Below, one piece after another: positions 7,962 to 16,867 of a DNA stretch of 64,000 bases. This DNA is from Fibrella rubiginis (lineage in GTDB: Bacteria > Bacteroidota > Bacteroidia > Cytophagales > Spirosomataceae). The notes beneath the pieces were generated by a model, which was not told the origin of the DNA, did no database searches, and was given only the letters and a program-made list of their open reading frames with translations. Made by a program: the position numbers and the translations under genes. The first letter of the stretch is position 1; each line of letters starts with the position of its first letter. The stretch lies in NCBI RefSeq assembly GCF_017353185.1, contig NZ_JAFMYV010000002.1, forward strand, positions 496,001 to 560,000, written 5' to 3'.

Positions 7962-10418
7962 ATGAAATTTATCTATATCTGCATCCTTTTCTACCTGGTT
8001 GTGCTGCCGGACATGCTGGCGCAATCAGTAGGCTCCATTAGCGGTAGTGTAACGCAACAATCATCCACTAAACCACTCGAATTCAGCACGTTGATGCTGA
8101 TTAAATCGACAGATTCAAGTCTGGTGAAGGGCGCCGTAGCCGATGCTGCCGGGGCCTATCTGTTCGAACGCATACCTGCCGGCTCCTACCGAGTGTCGGC
8201 GCAACAGGTGGGATACGTCAAAGCGTATAGCGATCTGATCACCATCGACGATGCGCATCAAACAGTGCAGCTCCCTCCTATCCGGCTGGCGGAAGAAACA
8301 AAAAAACTGGCCGAACTGACCGTGACCGCCCGTAAGCCGTTCATTGAGCAGCAGGTAGACCGTACGGTGGTCAACGTGGAAAACAGCGTGGTGTCGGCGG
8401 GGAATACGCTGCTGGAAGTGCTCGAAAAAGCCCCGGGTGTCACCGTCGATCAGCAGAATGAGGCGATCAAAGTGCGCGGCAAAGGCGGGGTCATTGTCGA
8501 GATCGACGGCAAGCGGTCGTACCTGTCTACGCAGGAGCTGATGAACCTGCTGCGCAACACGCCGTCAGACAACGTAGAGAAGATTGAAGTCATCACCAAC
8601 CCGTCGGCCAAGTACGACGCGGCGGGTAATTCCGGCATCATCAACATCCGGTTTAAGAAGAACAAGAATTTCGGCACCAACGGCACTGTCACCGTGGGCG
8701 CCGGGCAGACGTTGCAGCCCAACGGGCGGGGGCGCATGACCTCGTCGCTGACCCTGAACCACCGCGTGGGGCAGGTCAACCTGTTTGGCAACTACAGCTA
8801 CGGCAACTACACTAATTTCAACCGCAACGACATCTTCCGCCGAATTCCCTACAACGGGCAGGTGACGTACTTCGATCAGCGGTCGTCGCGGGTGAGCCAG
8901 AGCCTGAACCACAACTTCAAGGCAGGCATTGACTGGTCGTTGTCCAAAAAAACGACCCTGGGCGCGCTGGTAAGCGGTTTTGTGGAGAATGAACGTCAGC
9001 CGAGCGGCATCAGTAACGCCGATATCCTAAACGAGCAACGAGCCGTAACACGCCGTTTCACCACCGGCAACACCATTAAGGCCAACCTGACTAACCTGAA
9101 TTACAACCTCAACGCGAAGCACCTGTTCAACGACAAAGGCCACGAACTCAGCGCCGACGTCGACTACGTAACCTACGATGGGCAGTCGCGGAATTTTCTG
9201 GGCACGCAGTTCTTCACACCCGACGGTGCCGTATCGGGCCGTCCCGATTCGGTGCGCAACAACATGCCGTCGGCCATTCAGATTCTGGTGGGCAAAGTAG
9301 ACTATGCCTACCCTATGGGTAAAGGCAAGTGGGAAACGGGCCTGAAAGCCAGCCGTGTGGAGTCTGACAATAACCTGACGTTTGAGACCAAAGCGGATGC
9401 GTGGGTGGTTGATCAAACCCGCTCGAACCGGTTTATCTACACAGAAAACATTTCAGCGGCGTACCTCAACTACAGCCGTCCACTGAGCAGGAAAACGCAG
9501 TTCCAAGCGGGTCTGCGCCTGGAACACACCAACTCGGTAGGTAACTCGGTCACGCTGGCTGACGTCCGCAGCCGCAACTACACCAACCTGTTTCCGAGCC
9601 TGTTTATCACGCAGCAACTTGACTCAAGCAACGCGCTGTCGTTCAACTACAGTCGCCGCATCGACCGCCCTAACTACCAGAACCTCAACCCGTTCATCTT
9701 CTTCCTCGACCCGTTCACCTACCAGCAGGGCAACCCCAATCTGCGGCCGCAGTTCACCAATTCGTTCCAGCTTACGCACACCTTCAAGCAGGCGTTTATC
9801 ACCACGCTGGCCTACAGCCGTGTCGTCGACGCCATCATCGACGAGGTGCCCCGGCAGATTGCCGCCGAGAACAAAACCTTTGTCACGAGCGAGAACATCG
9901 ACCATCAGGATAACCTCAGCCTGACGCTCAGTTTCCCCCTGCCCGTGACCAAATGGTGGAACATGCAGACCAACGTATCAGCCTTCTACAACAAGTATAA
10001 GACTTTCTATAACAACGAGTTAATCACGCTGCAACAGACGTCCTGGAACGCCTACACGAGCCAGAATTTCACGCTCAACAAGACCCTAACGGTAGAGGTA
10101 TCGGGCTATTACAACGGCGCGGGCGTATATGGTTTCTACCAGATGCGCCCACAGGGTGCCCTCTCGTTGGGCATTCAGAAGCAGGTATGGGACAAAAAAG
10201 GCCGGTTTAGCCTGAACATGAACGACCTCTTCTGGACCAACCACTTCACGGGCAAAGCGCAATTCCAGGACATCGACTTCCAGGTAAAATCATTCTGGCA
10301 GAGCCGCGTGATCCGGGCCTCGTTCACCTACCGTTTCGGCAACCAGAACGTGAAAGGCATCCGTCAGCGCAACACCGGCGCGGATGAACTGAAGTCGCGG
10401 ATGAAGGGAGGAAGTTAA
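7962..10418 (+). CDS. TonB-dependent-type outer-membrane receptor (OMP_b-brl_3 family)
   Basis: 818 residues. Signal peptide (~1-20, ending MLAQ), then a carboxypeptidase-regulatory-like beta-sandwich (~25-110), then a plug domain (~125-230, with LLEVLEKAPGVTV and KIEVITNPSAKYDA). The large C-terminal beta-barrel is of the PF14905 class, ending in an aromatic-rich barrel strand (ASFTYRFGNQ). These proteins sit in the outer membrane and are thought to import ligands with TonB energy. The substrate is not predictable, and no SusD partner is next to it. A 48-bp perfect hairpin and an intrinsic terminator follow. Confidence 0.88.
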   Translation: MKFIYICILFYLVVLPDMLAQSVGSISGSVTQQSSTKPLEFSTLMLIKSTDSSLVKGAVADAAGAYLFERIPAGSYRVSAQQVGYVKAYSDLITIDDAHQTVQLPPIRLAEETKKLAELTVTARKPFIEQQVDRTVVNVENSVVSAGNTLLEVLEKAPGVTVDQQNEAIKVRGKGGVIVEIDGKRSYLSTQELMNLLRNTPSDNVEKIEVITNPSAKYDAAGNSGIINIRFKKNKNFGTNGTVTVGAGQTLQPNGRGRMTSSLTLNHRVGQVNLFGNYSYGNYTNFNRNDIFRRIPYNGQVTYFDQRSSRVSQSLNHNFKAGIDWSLSKKTTLGALVSGFVENERQPSGISNADILNEQRAVTRRFTTGNTIKANLTNLNYNLNAKHLFNDKGHELSADVDYVTYDGQSRNFLGTQFFTPDGAVSGRPDSVRNNMPSAIQILVGKVDYAYPMGKGKWETGLKASRVESDNNLTFETKADAWVVDQTRSNRFIYTENISAAYLNYSRPLSRKTQFQAGLRLEHTNSVGNSVTLADVRSRNYTNLFPSLFITQQLDSSNALSFNYSRRIDRPNYQNLNPFIFFLDPFTYQQGNPNLRPQFTNSFQLTHTFKQAFITTLAYSRVVDAIIDEVPRQIAAENKTFVTSENIDHQDNLSLTLSFPLPVTKWWNMQTNVSAFYNKYKTFYNNELITLQQTSWNAYTSQNFTLNKTLTVEVSGYYNGAGVYGFYQMRPQGALSLGIQKQVWDKKGRFSLNMNDLFWTNHFTGKAQFQDIDFQVKSFWQSRVIRASFTYRFGNQNVKGIRQRNTGADELKSRMKGGS

Positions 10419-10443
10419 AAAAGGAATGATGAGCGGCGAATAG

Positions 10444-10543
10444 GAGGTTGTTTTTCTGCGAGGAGTCACCTCACCCCCGACCCCTCTCCTGGTTTCAGGA
10501 GAGGGGTCGGGGGTGAGGTGACTCCTCGCAGAAAAACAACCTC
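10444..10543. repeat. Perfect 48-bp inverted repeat
   Basis: Arms 10444-10491 and 10496-10543 are exact reverse complements around the 4-nt loop GTTT. The arm contains the G+C-rich word CTCACCCCCGACCCCTCTCC. It lies 26 nt after the receptor stop codon, before the intrinsic terminator at 10580. Confidence 0.95.
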
Positions 10544-10579
10544 ATTACTCTCCCATATTATTTTTGTTTAGGTTAGGCG

Positions 10580-10611
10580 AAAAGCCGTCTCCGCTTTGAG
10601 GGGCGGCTTTT
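10580..10611 (+). terminator. Intrinsic terminator after the receptor gene
   Basis: AAAAGCCG...CGGCTTTT stem followed by a T-run (10608-10613), between the 48-bp hairpin and grpE. Confidence 0.7.
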
Positions 10612-10652
10612 TTGTGTTGACTATAGGCTGTCATCTTGTCAGTTGGAGGCGG

Positions 10653-10680
10653 TTTGGTACCGGTTTTGCGCGTAGGTTTG
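10653..10680 (+). promoter_or_regulatory. Candidate grpE-dnaJ promoter
   Basis: TTTG (10653-10656) and TAGGTTTG (10673-10680) match the Bacteroidota -33/-7 pattern with a 16-nt spacer. The ATG of grpE follows at 10715. Confidence 0.5.
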
Positions 10681-10714
10681 CAACCTGAATTAAGGAACAA
10701 TACGACCTGTAGGT

Positions 10715-11302
10715 ATGGAAAATAAAGACTTCATCGACGATCAGCCGTCGGCAACTGACAACTCAACCGAAAACATTGATACCGAGACCGCCGAAACCAT
10801 CAACGGTGGCGTAACGGACGAGCCGGAGCAAACTACCCCGTCTGACGAAGCCGAGCAGGCTGAGCCGGTGGGTTCTGAGCTGGCGGTGTTGAAAGATAAG
10901 TACCTGCGCCTCTACGCCGATTTCGAGAACTTCCGTCGGCGCACGGCCAAGGAAAAGCTGGATCTGATCACCAACGCGAACGAAAACCTGCTGGTGGCCC
11001 TGCTGCCCGTAGTGGATGATTTTGAGCGGGCGATGCCGTCGCTGGCCAACGCCAAAGACGTAAACGCGGCCCTGGAAGGTATTCAGTTGATATACAATAA
11101 GTTGACCAAAACGCTTGAGGCCAAAGGCCTGAAACCCATGACCAGCAAAGGCGAACCGTTCAACGCCGACCTCCACGAGTCGGTGACGCAGTTTCCCGCC
11201 CCAACCGACGACATGAAAGGCAAAGTGATCGACGAAATCGAAAAAGGCTACCTCCTCAACGACAAAGTGATCCGCTACGCAAAGGTGATTATAGGAGCAT
11301 GA
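10715..11302 (+). CDS. grpE: GrpE nucleotide-exchange factor
   Basis: 195-residue cytosolic co-chaperone that releases ADP from DnaK. An acidic, low-complexity N-terminus (~1-50) precedes the long coiled-coil (LKDKYLRLYADFENFRRRT, ~55-75). The C-terminal beta-wing domain contains the family signature around FNADLHESVTQ and ends GYLLNDKVIRYAKVIIG. It is followed by dnaJ in the same direction, with a 46-bp perfect inverted repeat filling the intergenic gap. dnaK is not in the window. Confidence 0.95.
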   Translation: MENKDFIDDQPSATDNSTENIDTETAETINGGVTDEPEQTTPSDEAEQAEPVGSELAVLKDKYLRLYADFENFRRRTAKEKLDLITNANENLLVALLPVVDDFERAMPSLANAKDVNAALEGIQLIYNKLTKTLEAKGLKPMTSKGEPFNADLHESVTQFPAPTDDMKGKVIDEIEKGYLLNDKVIRYAKVIIGA

Positions 11303-11306
11303 AATC

Positions 11307-11409
11307 AATGAGTGAATGAGCGATTGAGTGAATGAGTGAATAGGCTGACGCATCAGTGGTGTTTGCGTCAGCCTATTCACTCATTCACTCAATCGCTCAT
11401 TCACTCATT
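11307..11409. repeat. Perfect 46-bp inverted repeat of 8-nt units between grpE and dnaJ
   Basis: Arms 11307-11352 and 11364-11409 are exact complements around an 11-nt loop. The outer part is four tandem 8-nt units close to GAGTGAAT. The inner end is the shared word GCTGACGCA. It starts 4 nt after the grpE stop and ends 7 nt before the dnaJ ATG, so it would cover the dnaJ ribosome-binding region in the transcript. Confidence 0.95.
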
Positions 11410-11416
11410 AACCACG

Positions 11417-12583
11417 ATGGCAAACAAACGCGATTATTACGAAGTGCTGGGGGTTGACAAGAGCGCCTCGCCGGACGACATCAAGAAGGCGTACCGGAAG
11501 ATGGCGATCAAGTTTCACCCGGATAAAAACCCCGACGACCCCACCGCCGAGGATAAATTTAAGGAAGCTGCCGAAGCCTATGACGTACTGAGCGACGAGC
11601 AGAAAAAGGCCCGTTACGATCAGTATGGCCATGCTGGTATGGGTGGTGCCGCTGGTGGCTACGGTGCCGGTGGCCCGTCGATGGACGATATTTTCAGTCA
11701 GTTTGGCGACATTTTCGGCGACGAATCACCGTTCGGCTCGTTTTTCGGGCGCGGGGGTGGCGGCGGAGGTGGGCAGCGGCAGCGCGTACGCCGCGGCTCC
11801 GATCTGCGCATCAAGTTGAAGCTCGATTTGCAGGAAATCGCCAACGGCGTTGAGAAGAAAATCAAAGTAAAGCGCCACGTAGCCTGTCAGACGTGCGGCG
11901 GTAACGGCTCGAAAAACGGCACTGCCGTGCAGACCTGCCAAACCTGTCAAGGCAGCGGCCAAACCCGCAAGGTGGTCAACACCATGCTCGGTCAGATGGT
12001 CTCGACGGCCACCTGCACCACCTGCAACGGCGAAGGCAAGATCGTAACGGACCGCTGCGACGTGTGCCACGGCGAAGGCCGGGTGTTGCAGGAAGACGTG
12101 ATCCCAATCAAGATTCCCGCCGGCGTGGCCGAGGGCATCCAACTGTCGGTGGGTGGTCGCGGCAACGTGCCCCCGCGGGGTGGCGTGGCCGGTGACCTGC
12201 TCATTGTGGTGGAAGAGGAAGAAGACGAAGACCTCAAGCGCGACGGTACCAACGTGGTGTTCGATCTCTACGTCAACTTCGTGGATGCCGCCCTGGGCAC
12301 GAGTGTGGAGGTGCCGACGATTGACGGACGCGCCCGCATCACGCTGGAACCGGGTACGCAAAGCGGCAAGATTCTGCGCCTGAAAGGCAAGGGCATCAAA
12401 GAATTAAACGGCTATGGCCGCGGCGATCAGCTCATCCACGTCAACGTCTGGACCCCAAAATCGGTCAGCTCCGAAGAGCGCACGATCCTGGAAAAACTCC
12501 GTAGCTCACCCAACTTCCAGCCCAAGCCCAACAAAAGCGACAAAGGCTTCTTCGAGAAGATGAAAGACTTCTTTCACGGATAA
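11417..12583 (+). CDS. dnaJ: DnaJ (Hsp40) chaperone
   Basis: 388-residue DnaK co-chaperone with canonical order: J domain (residues ~4-68) with the HPD motif in [10 protein letters not shown], Gly/Phe-rich linker (~70-125), four CxxCxGxG zinc modules ([32 protein letters not shown]), then the C-terminal substrate-binding domains. The ATG at 11417 (MANKRDYYE) is the family start. Any upstream extension would be translated repeat. Downstream is a strong terminator at 12600. Confidence 0.97.
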   Translation: MANKRDYYEVLGVDKSASPDDIKKAYRKMAIKFHPDKNPDDPTAEDKFKEAAEAYDVLSDEQKKARYDQYGHAGMGGAAGGYGAGGPSMDDIFSQFGDIFGDESPFGSFFGRGGGGGGGQRQRVRRGSDLRIKLKLDLQEIANGVEKKIKVKRHVACQTCGGNGSKNGTAVQTCQTCQGSGQTRKVVNTMLGQMVSTATCTTCNGEGKIVTDRCDVCHGEGRVLQEDVIPIKIPAGVAEGIQLSVGGRGNVPPRGGVAGDLLIVVEEEEDEDLKRDGTNVVFDLYVNFVDAALGTSVEVPTIDGRARITLEPGTQSGKILRLKGKGIKELNGYGRGDQLIHVNVWTPKSVSSEERTILEKLRSSPNFQPKPNKSDKGFFEKMKDFFHG

Positions 12584-12599
12584 GTAGTTGATTATCAAT

Positions 12600-12642
12600 G
12601 CAAAAGGGGTACCGTCTAAGTTTGAGACGGTACCCCTTTTGC
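12600..12642 (+). terminator. Intrinsic terminator after dnaJ
   Basis: 18-bp perfect stem GCAAAAGGGGTACCGTCT with its complement and a 7-nt loop, 16 nt after the stop codon. The TTTT of the right arm serves as the U-run. Confidence 0.8.
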
Positions 12643-12967
12643 GTCTAGCCATGCCTAGAAATGACCTTTATCCGGGTCGTTGGCCCCACTTACAGGCCTC
12701 AATAATAGGAACTTTCTTCTCGACTAATCCTGCTATGACTGAATCAATATGCGATTAGGTAATGCTGTATTATACCAATCTTTTAGAGAATTAAGCAGAT
12801 AGTTTAAATAGTTTATCGGGTCAATAAAATTTTAGCCATTGATATGCTCTCATGAATAGATACAATAGGCTGATTGCGGTCGATGCGTAGTTCACTTTAG
12901 AATACGGGAAAAAACGTCTTGATTTTTATCTTTATTTTAGTTTATTGCAAAAAAACTCCGTATAAAT
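12643..12967. other. A+T-rich spacer with no recognised gene
   Basis: Base composition changes sharply after the dnaJ terminator to A+T-rich sequence that continues to about 14113. I see no coding frame or clear promoter in this stretch. Confidence 0.5.
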
Positions 12968-13306
12968 ATGATCGACGTCCAATACGTTTCTGATTCTACC
13001 GGAAAAAGATTATTCGTGCAACTACCAATCGAAGTCTTTGACGAATCAGTAAAAGATAGTAAAGAGCTGAAAACGATTCACTTGAACACATCTCCAGTTA
13101 CTGATAAGCCGAAAGCTTACTCGGTAAAAGAGATTCGAAAAGAACATGCGTCAGATTATAGTCTATGGACAGATGAAGAAGAGCGTCAATTAAAAATTAT
13201 GTTTTTTCAAGATTTTCCAATAAACGAAATTGCGCTGAAATTAGGTAGAAATAAAGGAGCGATCACTTCACGTTTGAGGAAATTAGGCATTCCATACACA
13301 GAGTAA
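12968..13306 (+). CDS. Small helix-turn-helix protein in an A+T-rich island
   Basis: 112 residues. The N-terminal ~45 residues (DVQYVSDSTGKRLFVQLPIE) resemble the short beta-rich leader of antitoxin-like small proteins. The C-terminal ~45 residues form a Myb/SANT- or GcrA-like HTH (WTDEEERQLKIMFF, NEIALKLGRNKGAITSRLR), so sequence-specific DNA binding is likely. Codon use and base composition are A+T-rich, unlike both flanks, which suggests recent acquisition. The HExxH membrane protein follows after 45 nt. Pairing with that gene is inferred from proximity only; the function is unknown. Confidence 0.6.
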   Translation: MIDVQYVSDSTGKRLFVQLPIEVFDESVKDSKELKTIHLNTSPVTDKPKAYSVKEIRKEHASDYSLWTDEEERQLKIMFFQDFPINEIALKLGRNKGAITSRLRKLGIPYTE

Positions 13307-13351
13307 TTGTAAAAACATGGTTCAAAGTTTCTATTTGTCTTTCATTAAACA

Positions 13352-14113
13352 ATGACGAATAACCTCTACCCATTTTATTCCAAGCTATTTTTTCGATTAG
13401 TTCTTAGCTTTATTTGTTTTACTATTCTTGGCACGTTATTGCACGAAACAGGGCATTATGTAATAGCCAAATATTATGGTTTTGATGCCTCGATTCATTA
13501 CGGCTCTACCCATTTCAATGGTACACCTGAGTGGTTTAGTCAAGCTAGTGACACCATACATAAATTAGATTTAAAGTATCAACTATATAAAAAACGGGGC
13601 GATTTATTTCATTTCGGTAGTACCGTTAACTTCCAAGAAAAATCGTATTATTCTTTACTTCGGCAACAGCAGCGTAAGATTATGTTTCCAATTAATCTCG
13701 GCGGTCCAGCGCAAACCATGATTACAGGTACGATTGGTCTGGCTGTCTTAATTGCCAGAAAACGGTGGTGGCAAGACAAACAGGTACTCGACCTCAGAAC
13801 GTGGTTTTTTATTTTTCTTACCCTCTTTTGGCTTAGACAAAGTTTCAATATGATTATGTCCTTATACAGTTTGATGCAGGGCAAAAAGTGGTCAGTCCAA
13901 ATGGATGAGACCAAACTAGCCACTTATTTACAGCTTTGGGTGCCGTCTATCAGCCTGATGACGGGCTTTGTAGGATTCATTGTGCTAGGTTTTATCACGC
14001 TAAAGGTCGTTCCAGAAACACAGCGATTTACATTTATCCTTGCAGGACTCGTGGGCGGTTTGTTTGGCTTTTGGCTTTGGATGAGTTGGTTAGGACCAAT
14101 TGTATTGCCTTAA
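13352..14113 (+). CDS. Multi-pass membrane protein with HExxH motif (M50-like)
   Basis: 253 residues with about five hydrophobic helices (near 10-30, 115-135, 145-165, 195-220 and 225-250). LLHETGHYVIAKYYG near residue 35 lies at the end of the first helix. This HExxH arrangement is that of site-2-type zinc metalloproteases (M50), but I do not see the family's second metal-ligand motif (NPDG-like) clearly. It could instead be an inactive or divergent relative. The gene is A+T-rich like the HTH gene just upstream and unlike its other neighbours. The substrate is unknown. Confidence 0.6.
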   Translation: MTNNLYPFYSKLFFRLVLSFICFTILGTLLHETGHYVIAKYYGFDASIHYGSTHFNGTPEWFSQASDTIHKLDLKYQLYKKRGDLFHFGSTVNFQEKSYYSLLRQQQRKIMFPINLGGPAQTMITGTIGLAVLIARKRWWQDKQVLDLRTWFFIFLTLFWLRQSFNMIMSLYSLMQGKKWSVQMDETKLATYLQLWVPSISLMTGFVGFIVLGFITLKVVPETQRFTFILAGLVGGLFGFWLWMSWLGPIVLP

Positions 14114-14339
14114 CTAATCAACACACTTTTTTGGCCACAAATAAGCTCAGACATAAACGTAGCACTCACGTCTGGTTGACTCGCCAAGTTGTTTCAGCGT
14201 GCTGTTCCGTGCGGTCAATTTGTCGGTGATCACCTCACCGGGATATGTGGGATAACCCGCGAGGTCTTCTTCTAGCTGACTATTGCTTATCCTTAGTGGT
14301 TCATCGGCGATCATCTCTCGCTGGTTTTGAGCCATCGGC

Positions 14340-14533
14340 GCTAGTGGCGTGTGAGCTTGAACGCCGTGGCTTCAGCCCGGCGCTGGGCGGGTATGTCCCC
14401 TCCCCTCTTTGCGACTTTAGTCGCTGCCGGGAATGACTAAGAACCACACTCGCGACTAAAGTCGCTGAGGGAGGGGGATGTACCCACCCAGCGCCAAGCT
14501 GAAGCATGGCGTTCAGGCTGACGCGCCACTAGC
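14340..14533. repeat. Imperfect long palindrome in a 660-bp gene-free gap
   Basis: The ends GCTAGTGGCG / CGCCACTAGC and the centre GCGACTTTAGTCGC...GCGACTAAAGTCGC are complementary. Between them the arms pair imperfectly (GGCTTCAGCCC against AAGCTGAAGC). The rest of 14114-14778 shows only a promoter-like box at 14724. Confidence 0.8.
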
Positions 14534-14723
14534 TTCGCCAGCGAGTGCAACGAGTCTGGCCCCGTAGAGGTCGGATAGCAAGATGTTTAAAAATTAAGTT
14601 GGTCAGGCACTGGTTTGTTCGCCCACACTAAATAATGCGTTCTAAGCCACTAGCAATCAATCAGATTAGCGATAATCTACTACCGTATGCATCGCCGAGG
14701 GCGGGGGAAAGGCTATTCGATTG

Positions 14724-14731
14724 TACTTTTG
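14724..14731 (+). promoter_or_regulatory. Candidate -7 box for the carbamoyltransferase operon
   Basis: TACTTTTG matches TAnnTTTG, 47 nt upstream of the ATG at 14779. Confidence 0.4.
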
Positions 14732-14778
14732 TGCGGCCTAATCCATAGCCCATACACTGTACACCTGTTTCTTTGCGC

Positions 14779-16638
14779 ATGAACATACTTGGCATTTCGG
14801 CCTTTTACCACGACTCAGCGGCAGCCCTCGTGATCGACGGGCAAGTGGTCGCCGCGGCGCAGGAAGAGCGTTTTACCCGCAAAAAGCACGACCCCGGATT
14901 TCCTAAACAGGCCGTTCAGTATTGCCTCGACTACGCCGGGCTTCGCCTTGCTGATATTGACGCGGTCGTTTTCTACGACAAACCCCTCCTGAAATTTGAA
15001 CGGCTGCTGGAGACCTACTACGGCTTCGTGCCAAAAGGCCTGCGCTCATTCATGACCGCTATGCCGGTCTGGATCAAGGAGAAAATATTTCTTAAGCGAC
15101 TCATCCGCAGCGAATTAGCCGACACCTACGGCGATGAAGCCAAGACCGTGAAGCTGCTGTTTCCTGAACATCACCTCTCCCACGCGGCGAGTGCGTTCTA
15201 CCCGTCGCCCTACGAACGGGCGGCCATTCTGACCCTCGACGGGGTGGGTGAATGGGCCACGGCGTCGATCTGTCTGGGCGAAGGGAGCCACATCAGCATC
15301 CTGAAGGAGCTGCATTTTCCGCATTCGCTGGGGTTGCTCTATTCGGCGTTTACGTACTTTCTGGGCTTCCGGGTCAACTCCGGCGAGTACAAGCTCATGG
15401 GCCTGGCCCCCTACGGTAACCCCACCGCCCCCATCGTGGATGAGTACGTGCAGAAGATTCTGACCACGCTCATTTCGCTCAAAGACGACGGCTCCATCTG
15501 GCTCGACCAGGACTACTTTGATTACGCCACGGGCCTGAAAATGGTCAATTCTGACAAATGGGAGGCCCTTTTCGGCATGAAACAACGGCAGCCCGAAGAC
15601 GAACTGACCGATGCCCACTGCAACCTTGGCCTGGCCATTCAGCGCGTCACAGAAGAGGTGGTGTTGCGGATGGCGCAGGAAGCCAAACGCCTCACCGGGG
15701 CCGATGCCATCTGTCTGGCGGGGGGCGTAGCGCTCAACTGCGTCTCGAACGGGAAGTTGCAGGCGTCGGGTGTGTTCAAAAACGTGTTTATTCAGCCAGC
15801 AGCCGGTGATGCGGGCGGGAGCCTCGGCGCGGCGCTGGCGGCCTACCATATTTATTTCAAGCAGCCCCGGCAGGTGGCCCCCTCGCTCGATGCGCTGCAG
15901 GGATCGTACCTTGGCCCCGAAATCACCGACGCCGACACCGAGCGCGTGATTCGGAAATACCATGCCGTGGCCACGTACCTGCCCAACGAGGCGCTTTCGA
16001 GCACCGTAGCGGGTATTCTGGCCGACAATAATGTGGTAGGCTGGGTGCAGGGACGGATGGAATTTGGTCCGCGCGCCCTTGGTGGCCGCAGTATCCTGGG
16101 CGATCCCCGTAGTGAGGACATGCAGAAGAAGCTGAACCTGAAAATCAAATACCGCGAGTCGTTCCGGCCCTTTGCGCCCTCGGTACTGGCCGAACGGGTG
16201 AGCGATTATTTCGATTATGAAGGCCCGTCACCGTATATGCTGCTGGTGCACCCCGTAGCCAAAGACCGGCGACGGACCCTGCCCGCAAACTACCATGCGC
16301 TCTCGTTGCGCGACAAGCTCTACTACGAACGGTCGGACATGCCCGCCATTACCCACATCGACTTTTCGGCGCGGATACAGACGGTGCATAAGGAGACCAA
16401 CCCGCGTTATTATGCCCTGATTGAAGCCTTCGGACAGAAAACGGGCTACGACGTAGTGGTGAATACCAGCTTCAACGTGCGCGGTGAACCCATCGTCTGC
16501 ACCGCCGACGATGCCTACCGCTGCTTTATGCGCACCGAAATGGATTATCTTGTGGTGGGTAATTACCTCTTCGACAAGCGGCAGCAACCCGCCTGGCAGG
16601 ACACCGACAACTGGAAAGAAGAATTTGTGCTTGATTAG
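14779..16638 (+). CDS. NodU/CmcH-family carbamoyltransferase
   Basis: 619-residue cytosolic O-carbamoyltransferase, transferring carbamoyl from carbamoyl phosphate (through carbamoyl-AMP) to a hydroxyl of a sugar or secondary metabolite. The N-terminal Kae1-like domain (~1-370) has FYHDSAAALV (11-20), the metal-binding PEHHLSHAASAF (~130) and GVGEWATASI. The C-terminal Carbam_trans_C domain (~390-600) has EFGPRALGGRSILGDPR and VNTSFNVRGEPIV. The ATG at 14779 (MNILGISAFYHD) is the usual family start; a TTG two codons earlier is less likely. DUF5989 and SxtJ genes follow, a conserved neighbourhood. The acceptor is unknown. Confidence 0.9.
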   Translation: MNILGISAFYHDSAAALVIDGQVVAAAQEERFTRKKHDPGFPKQAVQYCLDYAGLRLADIDAVVFYDKPLLKFERLLETYYGFVPKGLRSFMTAMPVWIKEKIFLKRLIRSELADTYGDEAKTVKLLFPEHHLSHAASAFYPSPYERAAILTLDGVGEWATASICLGEGSHISILKELHFPHSLGLLYSAFTYFLGFRVNSGEYKLMGLAPYGNPTAPIVDEYVQKILTTLISLKDDGSIWLDQDYFDYATGLKMVNSDKWEALFGMKQRQPEDELTDAHCNLGLAIQRVTEEVVLRMAQEAKRLTGADAICLAGGVALNCVSNGKLQASGVFKNVFIQPAAGDAGGSLGAALAAYHIYFKQPRQVAPSLDALQGSYLGPEITDADTERVIRKYHAVATYLPNEALSSTVAGILADNNVVGWVQGRMEFGPRALGGRSILGDPRSEDMQKKLNLKIKYRESFRPFAPSVLAERVSDYFDYEGPSPYMLLVHPVAKDRRRTLPANYHALSLRDKLYYERSDMPAITHIDFSARIQTVHKETNPRYYALIEAFGQKTGYDVVVNTSFNVRGEPIVCTADDAYRCFMRTEMDYLVVGNYLFDKRQQPAWQDTDNWKEEFVLD

Positions 16639-16651
16639 TGATTTTAAAGGA

Positions 16652-16667
16652 CCTAGAGCGCGTAGCC
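16652..16667. repeat. Solitary copy of the repeat core word
   Basis: CCTAGAGCGCGTAGCC, 13 nt after the carbamoyltransferase stop, differs by one base from the core at 28232-28247 and from the reverse complement of 63350-63365. No long arms flank it here. Confidence 0.6.
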
Positions 16668-16711
16668 AACCTGCCACTCAACGAATGACCAACAACTAAA
16701 TTAGCCTACAT

Positions 16712-16861
16712 ATGGAATTTCTCACTGATATCCTGCGCTTCATGAAACAGCGCAAAAAATGGTGGCTGGCCCCCGTTATCGTGATCCTGCTCTTGCTGGG
16801 TATCCTGATCGTGCTGGGCGGCGGCTCGGCGCTGGCTCCGTTTATTTACACGCTGTTTTAA
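16712..16861 (+). CDS. DUF5989-family small membrane protein
   Basis: 49 residues starting MEFLTDILRFMKQRKKWWLA, with one transmembrane helix (APVIVILLLLGILIVLGGG) and a short tail. Such tiny proteins recur between carbamoyltransferase and SxtJ genes, so the context supports the call. It lies 73 nt after the carbamoyltransferase and 6 nt before the SxtJ-like gene, hence co-transcribed. It probably helps anchor a membrane-associated complex; that role is inference. Confidence 0.8.
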   Translation: MEFLTDILRFMKQRKKWWLAPVIVILLLLGILIVLGGGSALAPFIYTLF

Positions 16862-16867
16862 GCACCG

